A DNA stretch of 64,000 nucleotides from Gammaproteobacteria bacterium (GTDB taxonomy: Bacteria; Pseudomonadota; Gammaproteobacteria; Nevskiales; Nevskiaceae), in NCBI GenBank assembly GCA_026398815.1, contig JAPLSA010000005.1, positions 62,001-126,000 of the forward strand. The letters are read 5' to 3'. A program made the translations under genes and the position numbers. Of the stretch, positions 43,424-53,698 are shown one piece after another (the first letter of the stretch is position 1; every line of letters starts with the position of its first letter). The notes beneath the pieces were generated by a model. The model ran no database searches and was not told the DNA's origin. It saw nothing but the letters and a program-made list of their open reading frames with translations.

Positions 43424-44980
43424 TTACGGCATCGCCACGTAGTCCGCGTGCTGCGGGTGGGCACGGCTGACCGGCACTTCAAGCCGGTTCACCGCGTTGA
43501 CGTAGGCCTTCGCCGAAGCGATGACGATGTCGGTGTCGGCACCGAGACCGTTCACCACCCGGCCTTCCTTGGTCAGCCGAACCGTGACTTCGCCCTGCGC
43601 GTCGGTGCCGGTAGTGATGTTGTTCACCGAGTACAGCAGCAACTTGGCACCGGTGCCGACTCTCTGTTCGATCGCCGCGAACACGGCATCGACCGGTCCG
43701 TCGCCCAGTGCTTCGACCTCGCGGATCTCGCCGTCGACGGCGAGCGCCACCTTGGCCAGCGGCCGGGTGCCGGTCTTCGAAGTCACTTCGAGCCACTGCA
43801 GGCTGACGCGGTCCTCGGCCCTTGCCTGTTCGGCCTGGGTGACCAGTGCCTGAAGATCCTCGTCGAAGATCTCCTGCTTCTTGTCGGCCAGGTCCTTGAA
43901 GCGGGCGAAGGCTTCGGCAAGTTCGCCATCGGACTTGAACTGGTAACCGAGTTCCTCGAGCCGCGCCCGGAAGGCGCTGCGGCCGGAAAGCTTGCCGAGC
44001 GTCAGCTTGTTCGACGACCAGCCGACGTCTTCCGCCCGCATGATCTCGTAGGTTTCGCGGTGCTTGAGCACGCCGTCCTGGTGGATGCCGGACTCGTGCG
44101 CGAAGGCATTGGCGCCGACCACGGCCTTGTTCGGCTGCACCGGGTAGCCGGTGATGTTCGAGACCAGCTTCGAGCACGGCACGATCTGCGTGGTGTCGAC
44201 GCGGGTGGTGACGTTGAACACGTCCGGCCGGGTACGCACCGCCATCACGATCTCCTCGACCGCGGCATTGCCGGCCCGCTCGCCAAGACCGTTGATCGTG
44301 CACTCCACCTGACGCGCGCCGTTCATCACGGCCGCCAGCGAGTTCGCGACGGCCATGCCGAGGTCGTTGTGGCAGTGCGTCGACCAGATCACCTTGTCGG
44401 CGTTCGGCACCCGCTCGATCAACGTCTTGAAGCGCTCGCCCCAGAGGCTCGGGATGTTGTAGCCGACGGTGTCCGGCACGTTCAGCGTGGTGGCACCAGC
44501 CTTGATCACGGCGTCGAAGATGCGGCACAGGAAATCGATGTCGGAGCGGCCGGCGTCTTCGGCCGAGAACTCGACATCGTCGGTGTACGTGCGGGCGAGC
44601 TTGACGGCGGCGACCGCGTTGTCGATCACCTGGTCCGGCGCCAGACGGAGTTTCTTCTCCATGTGGATGGCGCTGGTGGCGATGAAGGTGTGGATGCGCT
44701 TGCGCGCCGCCGGCGCCAGCGCTTCGCCAGCGCGGGCAATGTCGGCGGCATTGGCACGCGCCAACGAGCAGACCGTCGACTCCTTGACCGCACGGGCCAC
44801 GGCCTGCACGGCCGCGAAGTCGCCGGGGCTGGCGATCGCGAAGCCGGCTTCGATGACGTCGACCTTCAGCTTCTGCAGCGCCAGCGCGATGCGCACCTTC
44901 TCGTCGAGGGTCATGGCGGCGCCCGGCGACTGTTCGCCGTCGCGCAAGGTGGTGTCGAAGATGATGAGCTGGTCTTTCAT
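43424..44980 (-). CDS. leuA: 2-isopropylmalate synthase
   Basis: 518 residues. Condenses acetyl-CoA with 2-oxoisovalerate, the first step of leucine synthesis. The N-terminus has [16 protein letters not shown], the metal-binding stretch is [14 protein letters not shown], then [11 protein letters not shown] and [12 protein letters not shown]. The C-terminal regulatory LeuA dimer domain (from about 395) ends with [10 protein letters not shown]. Complete. A Leu-rich leader frame lies upstream at 45116-45202. Not in the leuCDB cluster, which is 14 kb away. Confidence 0.97.
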   Translation of the reverse strand: MKDQLIIFDTTLRDGEQSPGAAMTLDEKVRIALALQKLKVDVIEAGFAIASPGDFAAVQAVARAVKESTVCSLARANAADIARAGEALAPAARKRIHTFIATSAIHMEKKLRLAPDQVIDNAVAAVKLARTYTDDVEFSAEDAGRSDIDFLCRIFDAVIKAGATTLNVPDTVGYNIPSLWGERFKTLIERVPNADKVIWSTHCHNDLGMAVANSLAAVMNGARQVECTINGLGERAGNAAVEEIVMAVRTRPDVFNVTTRVDTTQIVPCSKLVSNITGYPVQPNKAVVGANAFAHESGIHQDGVLKHRETYEIMRAEDVGWSSNKLTLGKLSGRSAFRARLEELGYQFKSDGELAEAFARFKDLADKKQEIFDEDLQALVTQAEQARAEDRVSLQWLEVTSKTGTRPLAKVALAVDGEIREVEALGDGPVDAVFAAIEQRVGTGAKLLLYSVNNITTGTDAQGEVTVRLTKEGRVVNGLGADTDIVIASAKAYVNAVNRLEVPVSRAHPQHADYVAMP

Positions 44981-45115
44981 GGAGTTCTCGCGAATACGGT
45001 TCGCCGACGGCAGGCCGGCATGATGCCAGCCGATACCGTCAGTGTCAGGCTTTGGAAATGGGGTGCTGGAGTGGTCCGGTTGTGGCCCCCGGACGGGCAG
45101 GTTCGATGGTCTGCC

Positions 45116-45202
45116 TTACGGCAGCAGTCGAAGGGCAAGCAGCAGCGCACGGCCGAGCGAGGTCGGCGCGATGAGCTTCAGGGAGCGGGTGCGGGCTTGC
45201 AT
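45116..45202 (-). CDS. leuL: Candidate leucine-rich leader peptide upstream of leuA
   Basis: 28 residues from ATG 45202: nine Leu codons, with a run ALLLALRLLP just before the TAA stop. This is the hallmark of an attenuation leader, located 136 bases before leuA on the same strand. A hairpin follows (GTCCGG/CCGGAC, 45074-45094), but no T-tract is clear. A promoter (TTGCGC-16-TATCAT) ends 8 bases before the ATG, so the peptide would be nearly leaderless. Confidence 0.5.
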   Translation of the reverse strand: MQARTRSLKLIAPTSLGRALLLALRLLP

Positions 45203-45210
45203 GGGCGCGA

Positions 45211-45238
45211 ATGATAGAGGAAGTCGCGCGCCGCGCAA
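45211..45238 (-). promoter_or_regulatory. Predicted leuA promoter
   Basis: On the minus strand TTGCGC (45238-45233), 16-base spacer, TATCAT (45216-45211). The start of transcription would fall at about 45204, at or next to the leader ATG. Confidence 0.45.
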
Positions 45239-45262
45239 ATACCGGCGGCGACCGTTCCTCGC

Positions 45263-45934
45263 TCAGGCAGGCGCGGGGGTCGGCGCCGGATCAAGTCCGG
45301 CGATCTGCCGCATCACATTGACGAAGGTGCTCGCCGATTGGCCACCTTCGACGATGTGCCGCTCGTTGAAGATGATCGCCGGCACGCCGCGAATGCCGCG
45401 GCTTAACCACAGCTTCATCCGCTCGTCGACTTCGTCGAGGTAGGTTTCGGACGACAGGATCTCCCTCGCCCGCGCGCCATCGAGCCCGCATTCGGCGGCG
45501 ATGTCGGCCAGCACCTCGTGGTTGGAGATCTGCCGCCCTTCGCAGAAATTGGCTTTGAACAGCGCCGTCTTCAGCAACAGCGGATCGCCGGCCTGCTCGG
45601 CCCAGTAGACCAGCCGGTGGCCGTCGAAGCTGTTCCAGATGCGCGTCTCGCGATCGAGCTTGAAGGCCAGCCCGGCTTCGGCGGCGATCGCGGTGAGATT
45701 GCGGCGCTCGTCCTCGACCTGGGCGGCGGACCCACCGGTGATCGCCACCAGGTGCTCGCCCAGGTTGACGCCTTCCGGCGGCATGTTGCGGTTCAACTCG
45801 AACGGCTGGAAATGCAGCTCCACTTCCAGTTCGCCCTGCAGGCGACTGGCAGCTTCGACAAGCCCGGCCAGGCCGATGGCGCACCAGGGGCAGGCCAGGT
45901 CGGAAACGTAATCGATCTTCAGGCGCGGCAGCAT
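45263..45934 (-). CDS. FrnE-like DsbA-family oxidoreductase
   Basis: 223 residues from ATG 45934; GTG 45943 is an alternative. The thioredoxin-fold active site is Cys15-Pro-Trp-Cys18 in VSDLACPWCAIG. FNSFDGHRL-type text (IWNSFDGHRLVYWA) and GIRGVPAIIFNERHIVEGGQ carry the cis-Pro loop. It lacks a signal peptide, so it is cytoplasmic, as in FrnE/2-hydroxychromene-2-carboxylate isomerase-like proteins. It follows pssA closely. Confidence 0.88.
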   Translation of the reverse strand: MLPRLKIDYVSDLACPWCAIGLAGLVEAASRLQGELEVELHFQPFELNRNMPPEGVNLGEHLVAITGGSAAQVEDERRNLTAIAAEAGLAFKLDRETRIWNSFDGHRLVYWAEQAGDPLLLKTALFKANFCEGRQISNHEVLADIAAECGLDGARAREILSSETYLDEVDERMKLWLSRGIRGVPAIIFNERHIVEGGQSASTFVNVMRQIAGLDPAPTPAPA

Positions 45935-45947
45935 GGCGGTCACTCGT

Positions 45948-46727
45948 TCAGGGCGGTGTCGGCTTGCCGCGCAGGCGGCGGGCCACAGTCGCCACCGGGC
46001 CGGACATCGCGTAGACGAAGAAGCCGAGGAACAGGATCAGCGGCGGGTTGATCGATACCAGGGCCAGCAGGCCGATCACCGCCGCGAACGGCAGGAAACG
46101 CATGCGGCCGGACAGATCGAGCTTCTTGAAGCTGTTGTAGCGGATCGACGACACCATCAGCAGTGCCGCCCCCAACGTGATGATGCTGGCCGGGATCAGC
46201 ACGTCGAGCCCGCTGAGTTCGTACTTGAAACAGGTCCAGACGAAGAACACCACCAGCGCCGCCGCCGCCGGACTCGGCAGGCCGAAGAAATCCTTGCTGC
46301 TGCCCTTGATCGCCGCCAGCACGTTGAAACGGGCCAGACGCAGCGCGGCACAGGTCGCGTACGTCATCGCCAGTACCCCGCCCAGCTTGCCGCCCAGCCA
46401 CTGGTAGTCGGACAGGAAGCGCAGGCTGTAGGCGTAGACGACGATCGACGAGGCGATGCCGAACGCCGCCATGTCGCACAGCGAGTCGTACTCCTTGCCG
46501 AAGTCGGTGGAGGTATTGGTCATCCGCGCGATCCGGCCATCAAGCGCGTCGAAGATCATCGCCGCGAGGATGCCGATGGCTGCGTCGTCGAAGTTGCCGT
46601 TCATCGAGGCGACGATCGCGTAGAACGCGCCGAACAGCGTGCCGGTGGTGAACAGGTTCGGCAGCAGGTAGATGCCCTTCGTGGGGCCCTTGCGGCGCGG
46701 CGATGACGGCGTGGGAAGATCGTTCAT
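45948..46727 (-). CDS. pssA: CDP-diacylglycerol-serine O-phosphatidyltransferase
   Basis: 259 residues. Makes phosphatidylserine, precursor of phosphatidylethanolamine. The CDP-alcohol transferase motif is complete: D60, D63-G64, A67-R68, G77, D81 and D85 (FDALDGRIAR then DFGKEYDSLCD). It has about eight TM helices. The N-terminal PNLFTTGTLFGAFYA is typical of the integral-membrane (type II) PssA. Confidence 0.95.
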   Translation of the reverse strand: MNDLPTPSSPRRKGPTKGIYLLPNLFTTGTLFGAFYAIVASMNGNFDDAAIGILAAMIFDALDGRIARMTNTSTDFGKEYDSLCDMAAFGIASSIVVYAYSLRFLSDYQWLGGKLGGVLAMTYATCAALRLARFNVLAAIKGSSKDFFGLPSPAAAALVVFFVWTCFKYELSGLDVLIPASIITLGAALLMVSSIRYNSFKKLDLSGRMRFLPFAAVIGLLALVSINPPLILFLGFFVYAMSGPVATVARRLRGKPTPP

Positions 46728-46868
46728 GCAACGGCCTCGTGAAAAGTGCGTCAGTTTACGGAATGCGCTGACGAACTTTCAGGCTTCGCGCCAACGGCGG
46801 CGATTGCGAGCCAACGACTGACGGTAGCCATGCCGAGCGCCCGATGCGTAGAAGGAGCCGGCATTCTT

Positions 46869-46895
46869 AAAAAACCGACATCGAGTCGGTCTTTT
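46869..46895 (-). terminator. Terminator-like hairpin, copy of the tRNA-Ser terminator
   Basis: ACCGAC-atcga-GTCGGT with six T residues following on the minus strand. It shares 20-plus bases with the hairpin at 46971-47009. It is part of the repeat structure next to tRNA-Ser. Confidence 0.6.
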
Positions 46896-46940
46896 GTCGG
46901 CACCGGGATTCGTCCCTTCGGGCCCGGCCGCTGCCGCGGC

Positions 46941-47097
<157 letters not shown>

Positions 47098-47153
47098 GCG
47101 TTGCCGCGCGCGCATTCTAGTGCAGGCTCGCCGCCGGTGGCGGCACGGCGACG

Positions 47154-47921
47154 CTAGCGCCCCGATTCCTGGACGATCCGCGCCTGCGGGTAACCGTTGC
47201 GCGCGATCTTGTCGTGCGCGGCCTTGGCCGCGGCTTCACTGGCAAACGGGCCGGCACGAACCCGGTTCAGCGGCTTGCCGTTGACGCCGGTGATCCGGGT
47301 GATCGCCGCCTTGACGTCGAGCTTCTTCAGCAAGGTGACGATGGTCTCGGCGCTGCCGGCGTCGGAAAAGCTGCCGATCTGCACGTACCAGCCGGCTGCC
47401 GGCGCCGCACTCTTGGGCGGCACCGGCGCCGATTCGGCCAGCTTCGGCTTCGGCGCAGTCTCGGCGGGCTTCGGCGCCGGCGGTGGCGTGATCTCTGCAG
47501 GTTTCGGCTTCGCCGATGGCCGGGGTTCGACGACATCCTGCGCACGATGAACACCGATCTTCGGCGCGGCCTTCGGGCCTTCGGGCGGATGGGCCGTTGT
47601 CGGTGCTGGTACCGGCGTAGCGGCCGGCGCAGGCGCAGCTGGCCGCAGTTCGGCCGCAGCCTCGACATCGGCGATCGTCACCGAGGGCTCGACCGCCGGC
47701 AGCGAGTCGTCGACCGGTTCCGGCAGCATGTCGTCGGGCGGCGGCACCGCATCGGCCTCGGTCAGCTGCTCTTCGCCGGTGATGCTGACCGTCGTCGTCG
47801 GCTCGGCCTCGCTGGGCTGCGGTGTGCCCGGCAGCAGCAGCGACAGCAGGAACGCGGCCGCCAGCAGCACGGCCAGGCCGACCAGTCGCTGCCGGAGCAG
47901 CCCATTCATCAACTCCCCCAT
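47154..47921 (-). CDS. SPOR-domain membrane protein (DedD-like)
   Basis: 255 residues. One TM helix near residues 12-32 (LVGLAVLLAAAFLLSLLLPG), a long Pro/Ala-rich periplasmic linker and a C-terminal SPOR domain (about 177-255: GWYVQIGSFSDAGSAETIV, LNRVRAGPFASEAAAKAA). SPOR domains bind denuded peptidoglycan at division sites. ATG 47921 has GGAGGAG five bases upstream and lies inside folC. Confidence 0.9.
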   Translation of the reverse strand: MGELMNGLLRQRLVGLAVLLAAAFLLSLLLPGTPQPSEAEPTTTVSITGEEQLTEADAVPPPDDMLPEPVDDSLPAVEPSVTIADVEAAAELRPAAPAPAATPVPAPTTAHPPEGPKAAPKIGVHRAQDVVEPRPSAKPKPAEITPPPAPKPAETAPKPKLAESAPVPPKSAAPAAGWYVQIGSFSDAGSAETIVTLLKKLDVKAAITRITGVNGKPLNRVRAGPFASEAAAKAAHDKIARNGYPQARIVQESGR

Positions 47922-49174
47922 CGCGCCTCCTCCAGTGCCGCAGCCACGGTCAGGAACGAGCCGCAGACGACGATCCGATCCTTCGGCCCCGCGTCGGCGC
48001 GGGCTGCCGCCAGCGCAAGAGCCACGTTGTCATGAGCGCTGGCCGGCACGCCGCTCGCGCCCGCCATTTCCAGCAGCCGTTCGGCCGGCAAGCCGCGCGG
48101 CGGCGGCAGGCCGGCGCAGTAGAACCGCGACGCCACGCCGGCAAGCCTCGCACAGACCGCCGCCACCGGCTTGTCCGACAGCATGCCGAGCACCACCCGG
48201 GTGACGCCGCCACCGTTGCCGTCGGCGCGCAGCTGCTCGACCAGCACGGCAGCCGATTCGAGGTTGTGCGCGACATCGACGATCAGCCCCGCCACCCGTT
48301 GGTAGCGGCCCGGCAAGGACAAGCCGCGCAGTCCGGTTTCGATCGCGGCGCGGCCGACCGGCAGGCGGTCCGCGAGCGCCGTGACCAGCGTCAGCACGCC
48401 GGCGGCATTGTCGATCTGCATCGCCCCCGGCAAGGCCGGCAGCGGCAGCGCGGCGTGGTGGACATCCGGGGCGCGCCAATCCCAGCGATCGCCGTCGCGA
48501 CGGGCGACGAAGTCCGCACCCGCCTGCTGCCAGCGTGCGGCGATGCGCGTGGCCTGCTGCCGCAGGCTCGCCGGCGGCGAGATTTCGGCGCAGATCGCCG
48601 GACGGCCCGGCCGGAAGATGCCGGCCTTCTCGCCGCCGATCGCTTCGCGATCAGGGCCCAGCCAGTCGGTGTGATCGAGGCCGATGTTGGTCACCAGCGC
48701 GGCGTCGGCATCGACGATGTTGACGGCGTCGAGCCGGCCGCCAAGGCCGACCTCCAGCACCTGCACATCGACCCGCGCCTCGCGGAACAGCCACAGCGCA
48801 GCCAGCGTGCCGAACTCGAAATAAGTCAGCGGCAGATCGCCACGGGCGGCGTCGATCGCGGCGAAGGCCGCGCAGATCGCCTCGTCGCTGGCGTCGACGC
48901 CGTCGATGGCGATCCGCTCGTTGTAGCGCAGCAGGTGCGGCGACAGGTACCGGCCGACCTTGTAGCCGGCCGCCTGCCAGATGCCGGCCGCGAGCGTCGC
49001 CGACGATCCCTTGCCGTTGGTACCGCCGATGGTGGCGGTGACGCAGGCCGGCGGCAGCAGGCCGAGACGATCGGCCACCGTGCGTGAACGATCGAGCCCC
49101 AGTTCGATCGCGCGCGGGTTCAGCCGCTCCTGCCATTCAAGCCAGTCGGACAGCGACCGGCGCACGGCCGACAC
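47909..49174 (-). CDS. folC: Bifunctional dihydrofolate/folylpolyglutamate synthase
   Basis: 421 residues from GTG 49174. The ATP loop is GGTNGKGSSAT, followed by YLSPHLLRYNERIAIDG, YFEFGTLAALWLF, EVGLGGRLDAVNIVD, LDHTDWLG and the C-terminal GRYQRV and DVAHN. Adds glutamate to folates. Lies between accD and the SPOR gene, as in Pseudomonas. Confidence 0.95.
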   Translation of the reverse strand: MSAVRRSLSDWLEWQERLNPRAIELGLDRSRTVADRLGLLPPACVTATIGGTNGKGSSATLAAGIWQAAGYKVGRYLSPHLLRYNERIAIDGVDASDEAICAAFAAIDAARGDLPLTYFEFGTLAALWLFREARVDVQVLEVGLGGRLDAVNIVDADAALVTNIGLDHTDWLGPDREAIGGEKAGIFRPGRPAICAEISPPASLRQQATRIAARWQQAGADFVARRDGDRWDWRAPDVHHAALPLPALPGAMQIDNAAGVLTLVTALADRLPVGRAAIETGLRGLSLPGRYQRVAGLIVDVAHNLESAAVLVEQLRADGNGGGVTRVVLGMLSDKPVAAVCARLAGVASRFYCAGLPPPRGLPAERLLEMAGASGVPASAHDNVALALAAARADAGPKDRIVVCGSFLTVAAALEEARWGS

Positions 49175-49181
49175 GGCCGCT

Positions 49182-50060
<879 letters not shown>

Positions 50061-50110
50061 CTGCAGTCTTCCGTATGGGGGCGGGGGTCCAGCGAAGATA
50101 AACGCAACGT

Positions 50111-50938
50111 TCAGGCCACTTGGGCGGCGGTGGCCGGCGCATCGAGGGCGGCGCGCATCTCGGCCAGCTGCGCCTTCAGCAGGCCGGGCAGTACGGCCGG
50201 CGTGGCCTGGTGCTTCTCGATCTGCGAAACCAGCGCGCTGCCGACCACCACGCCATCGGCCACCGTGCCGACCAGCGCGGCCGAGGCGGCATCGCGAATG
50301 CCGAAGCCGACCGCGATCGGCAGGCTCGTGTGGCGGCGGATCTGGCCGAGCTTGGCCTCGACGCTGGCGACATCCAGCAGCGCCGCACCGGTAACGCCCT
50401 TCAGCGACACGTAGTACAGGTAACCGCTGGCCTGCCGGACGATCGCGTCGATGCGGGCGTCGGACGAGGTTGGCGCCAGCAGGAAGATCAGATCGAGCCC
50501 ATGGGCGCGCACCACTGGCGCGAAGTCCGGCGCTTCCTCGACCGCCAGATCGACGATCAGCACGCCGTCGACGCCGGAAGCCTGGGCCAGCGCGCAAAAG
50601 GCCTCGAGGCCCCGGGTCTCGATCGGGTTCAGGTAGCCCATCAGCACCACCGGCGTGCGGCTGTCGCGCTTGCGGAACTCCGCCACCATCGCGCAGCAGT
50701 TCCACAGCGAGGTGTCATGCAGCAGCGCCCGCTCGCAGGCGAGCTGGATGGTCGGGCCGTCGGCCATCGGATCGGAGAACGGCACGCCGAGTTCGATGAT
50801 GTCGGCGCCGCCGTCGACCAGCGCATGCATCAGGCCGACGGTATGGTTCGGGTGCGGGTCACCGGCGGTGATGTACGGGATCAGCGCCGTGCGGCCTTCG
50901 GCCTTCAGCGCAGCCAGCGTGCTTTCGATGCGGCTCAT
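50111..50938 (-). CDS. trpA: Tryptophan synthase alpha chain
   Basis: 275 residues from ATG 50938. [28 protein letters not shown] (catalytic Glu), [20 protein letters not shown] and the GFGIRD loop are all present. Cleaves indole-glycerol phosphate and passes indole to TrpB. Sits after trpB by 58 bases. Confidence 0.97.
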   Translation of the reverse strand: MSRIESTLAALKAEGRTALIPYITAGDPHPNHTVGLMHALVDGGADIIELGVPFSDPMADGPTIQLACERALLHDTSLWNCCAMVAEFRKRDSRTPVVLMGYLNPIETRGLEAFCALAQASGVDGVLIVDLAVEEAPDFAPVVRAHGLDLIFLLAPTSSDARIDAIVRQASGYLYYVSLKGVTGAALLDVASVEAKLGQIRRHTSLPIAVGFGIRDAASAALVGTVADGVVVGSALVSQIEKHQATPAVLPGLLKAQLAEMRAALDAPATAAQVA

Positions 50939-50996
50939 GGATTCGTGCTTTCTGTAGCGGTCCGGACACGGATGCCCGCTCGCCCGGACAGGATGT

Positions 50997-52199
50997 TCAC
51001 AGCAGGCTGATGCCTTCACGCTTGGCGATCGTGAAGATGTCCTTGTCGCCACGGCCGGACAGATTGACGACGATGATCTGGTCGCGCGCCATCGTCGGCG
51101 CCAGCTTCTTCGCATAGGCCAGCGCGTGTGAAGGCTCCAGCGCCGGAATGATGCCCTCGGTGCGGGTGCACTCGTGGAAGGCGTCGAGTGCTTCGGTATC
51201 GGTGACCGACACGTAGTTGACGCGGCCGATGTCCTTCAGCCACGCGTGCTCCGGGCCGACGCCGGGATAGTCCAGGCCGGCAGAGATCGAGTGAGTGCCG
51301 ATGATCTGGCCGTTGTCGTCGGCCATCACATAGGTGCGGTTGCCGTGCAGCACGCCCGGCTTGCCGGCCGACAGCGGCGCGGCATGGCGACCGGTCTCGA
51401 CGCCATCGCCGCCGGCCTCGACGCCGTACATCGCGGTGCCGTCGAACGGAATGAACGGATGGAACATGCCGATGGCATTGCTGCCGCCGCCGACGCAGGC
51501 GACCAGCGCATCGGGCAGCCGGCCGAGCATGTCCTGCGACTGGCCGATCAGTTCGCGGCCGACCACGGCGTTGAAGTCGCGGACCAGCATCGGGTACGGA
51601 TGCGGACCGGCGACGGTGCCGATGACGTAGAAGGTGTCGTCGACATTGGTGACCCAGTCGCGCAGCGCCTCGTTCAGCGCGTCCTTCAGCGTACGGGTGC
51701 CGCTGGTCACCGGCACCACTTCGGCGCCGAGCAGCTTCATGCGGTAGACGTTGGGGCTCTGCCGTTCGACGTCGTCGGCACCCATGTAGACCACACACTT
51801 CAGGCCGAGCCGGGCGGCGATCGTCGCCGACGCCACGCCATGCTGGCCGGCGCCGGTCTCGGCGATGATCCGGGTCTTGCCCAGGTGCTTGGCCAGCAGT
51901 GCCTGGCCGACCGTGTTGTTGATCTTGTGCGCGCCGGTGTGGTTCAGATCCTCGCGTTTCAGAAAGATCTGCGCCCCGCCCCACTTCCGGGTCAGCCGTT
52001 CGGCCGGGTACAGCGGGCTCGGCCGGCCGACGTACAGCGCCAGGTCGCGATCCATCTCGGCGCGGAACGCCGGATCGTTCTTCAGCTGCTGGTAGGCGGC
52101 TTCGAGTTCACGCAGCGGCTCCATCAGCGTTTCGGCGACGAAGCGACCGCCGTAGGGGCCGAAGTGGCCGCGGGCGTCGGGCAGGTTCTCGTAGATCAT
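50997..52199 (-). CDS. trpB: Tryptophan synthase beta chain
   Basis: 400 residues. [31 protein letters not shown] (PLP lysine), [23 protein letters not shown] and the C-terminal [11 protein letters not shown] are intact. Complete length. Follows trpF by 18 bases. Confidence 0.97.
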   Translation of the reverse strand: MIYENLPDARGHFGPYGGRFVAETLMEPLRELEAAYQQLKNDPAFRAEMDRDLALYVGRPSPLYPAERLTRKWGGAQIFLKREDLNHTGAHKINNTVGQALLAKHLGKTRIIAETGAGQHGVASATIAARLGLKCVVYMGADDVERQSPNVYRMKLLGAEVVPVTSGTRTLKDALNEALRDWVTNVDDTFYVIGTVAGPHPYPMLVRDFNAVVGRELIGQSQDMLGRLPDALVACVGGGSNAIGMFHPFIPFDGTAMYGVEAGGDGVETGRHAAPLSAGKPGVLHGNRTYVMADDNGQIIGTHSISAGLDYPGVGPEHAWLKDIGRVNYVSVTDTEALDAFHECTRTEGIIPALEPSHALAYAKKLAPTMARDQIIVVNLSGRGDKDIFTIAKREGISLL

Positions 52200-52217
52200 C
52201 GAAGGGAGTGAACGATT

Positions 52218-52868
52218 TCAGGACAGCTGATCAGCGCGGCGAACCTCACGCGCGAAGTCCCGCATTTTGCCTGAATCCTTCACTCCCGGTGCCTGCTCGA
52301 TGCCGCTGGAAACGTCGACCGCATAAGGCCGGGCGGCGACAATCGCGGCAGCGACGTTGTCGGGCCGGATTCCGCCCGCCAGCATCACCGGCAGCCGCAC
52401 CGCTTCGGTCGCCCGCGCCCAGTCGAACGCCAGGCCCTGCCCGCCCAGGCCGCCCGGCGCGTGGCCGTCGAGCAGCAGCGCGGCGGCATCGGGATAGTCG
52501 GCGGCGATCTCGGCCAGCGAGCGCGTCTGCCGCTGCATCGCAATCGCCTTCAGGTACGGATGACCGAAGCGCCCGCAGAACGCCGCCGGCTCCTCGCCGT
52601 GGAATTGCAGCAGGGTCGGCCGGACCTGATCCAGCACCGCGCGCACCAGCGCTTCATCCGGATTGCGCAGCAGCACGACGCTGCTGACCAGCGGCGGAAT
52701 CTCCGCTTTCAGCGCGATCGCCTGCTCCAGGCTGACTGCGCGCGGGCTCTGCGGCACCAGGATCAGGCCGATGGCGTCGACGCCGAGCGCGACCGCTTCG
52801 GCGATATCGCGACGCTGCGTGAAGCCGCAGAATTTGATGCGGGTGCGGCGCGGGGCGGAATCGCTCAT
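52218..52868 (-). CDS. trpF: Phosphoribosylanthranilate isomerase
   Basis: 216 residues. [16 protein letters not shown] (catalytic Cys), [35 protein letters not shown] (catalytic Asp), and [10 protein letters not shown] with [14 protein letters not shown]. Isomerises PRA in tryptophan synthesis. The ATG overlaps the truA stop by four bases. Confidence 0.96.
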   Translation of the reverse strand: MSDSAPRRTRIKFCGFTQRRDIAEAVALGVDAIGLILVPQSPRAVSLEQAIALKAEIPPLVSSVVLLRNPDEALVRAVLDQVRPTLLQFHGEEPAAFCGRFGHPYLKAIAMQRQTRSLAEIAADYPDAAALLLDGHAPGGLGGQGLAFDWARATEAVRLPVMLAGGIRPDNVAAAIVAARPYAVDVSSGIEQAPGVKDSGKMRDFAREVRRADQLS

Positions 52869-53698
52869 CCGGGAAACCAGGGTTCGGAAGGCGCCGGCAG
52901 ATCGAAGCCGGCAGGATAATCGGGGCCGACAAAATACAGGCCGGCCGCTGCCGCCGTCATGCCGGCGCGGGTCCGGTCACGGCCGGCCAGCAGTTCGCCG
53001 ATCCAGGCTTCCGTACGGCGGCCGATGCCGACTTCCAGCAGGCTGCCGACGATGTTGCGGACCATGTGATGCAGGAAGGCATTGGCGCGCACGTCGACGA
53101 ACACGAACTCGCCGCGCCGCTGGACGCGGATCGCCTGCAGGTTGCGCATCGGCGTCGTCGACTGGCACTCGGCGGCGCGGAACGCGGAGAAATCGTTCTC
53201 GCCGAGCAAGGCCTGTGCAGCGCGGTCCATCGCGCCGGCATCCAGCGGATAGTTCAGCCAGTTGACCCGGCCGGCCAGCAGCGCCGAGCGCGCCCGGCTG
53301 TTGTGGATGACGTAGCGATAGCGGCGCGACAGCGCGCTGAAACGAGCGCTGAAGTCACCGGTGACCGGCTGCACCCAGCGGATCGAGATGTCCAGCGGCA
53401 GCCGCGCATTGCTGCCCAGCATCCAGGCCTGCGGCGCACGGGCGGCCGGGCTGTCGAAGTGCACCACCTGGCCGAAGGCGTGGACGCCGGCATCGGTCCG
53501 GCCGGCGCAAATGGTCGCCACCGGATGGGCCGCCACCGACGACAGCGCCGTTTCCAGCGCGCCCTGCACGCTCGGCCGTCCGGCCTGCGTCTGCCAGCCC
53601 GCGTACTGACTGCCGAGGTACTCGACCCCGGCTACCCAGCGCCGACGGACCGGCGCATCGGTTGATGCGTCGGTCGGCGCGGAAGCCGGCCCGTTCAG
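52865..53698 (-). CDS. truA: tRNA pseudouridine(38-40) synthase, start codon unclear
   Basis: The catalytic motif [18 protein letters not shown] (Asp), RRYRYVIHN and HHMVRNIVG are clear. The conserved N-terminus [18 protein letters not shown] is coded in frame upstream of the first NTG codon of the ATG/GTG/TTG kind (GTG 53569), so a start there would delete it. No ATG, GTG or TTG exists in that frame between the fimV 3' region and 53569. The only NTG is CTG at 53698, which overlaps the fimV stop as CTGA, and I use it here. A non-standard start or a frame error are the alternatives. Confidence 0.8.
   Translation of the reverse strand: MNGPASAPTDASTDAPVRRRWVAGVEYLGSQYAGWQTQAGRPSVQGALETALSSVAAHPVATICAGRTDAGVHAFGQVVHFDSPAARAPQAWMLGSNARLPLDISIRWVQPVTGDFSARFSALSRRYRYVIHNSRARSALLAGRVNWLNYPLDAGAMDRAAQALLGENDFSAFRAAECQSTTPMRNLQAIRVQRRGEFVFVDVRANAFLHHMVRNIVGSLLEVGIGRRTEAWIGELLAGRDRTRAGMTAAAAGLYFVGPDYPAGFDLPAPSEPWFPG

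Noticed and set aside
45043-45115. Classical attenuator terminator downstream of the leuA leader
   Set aside because: The GTCCGG/CCGGAC hairpin has no T-tract, so it is not listed as a terminator.
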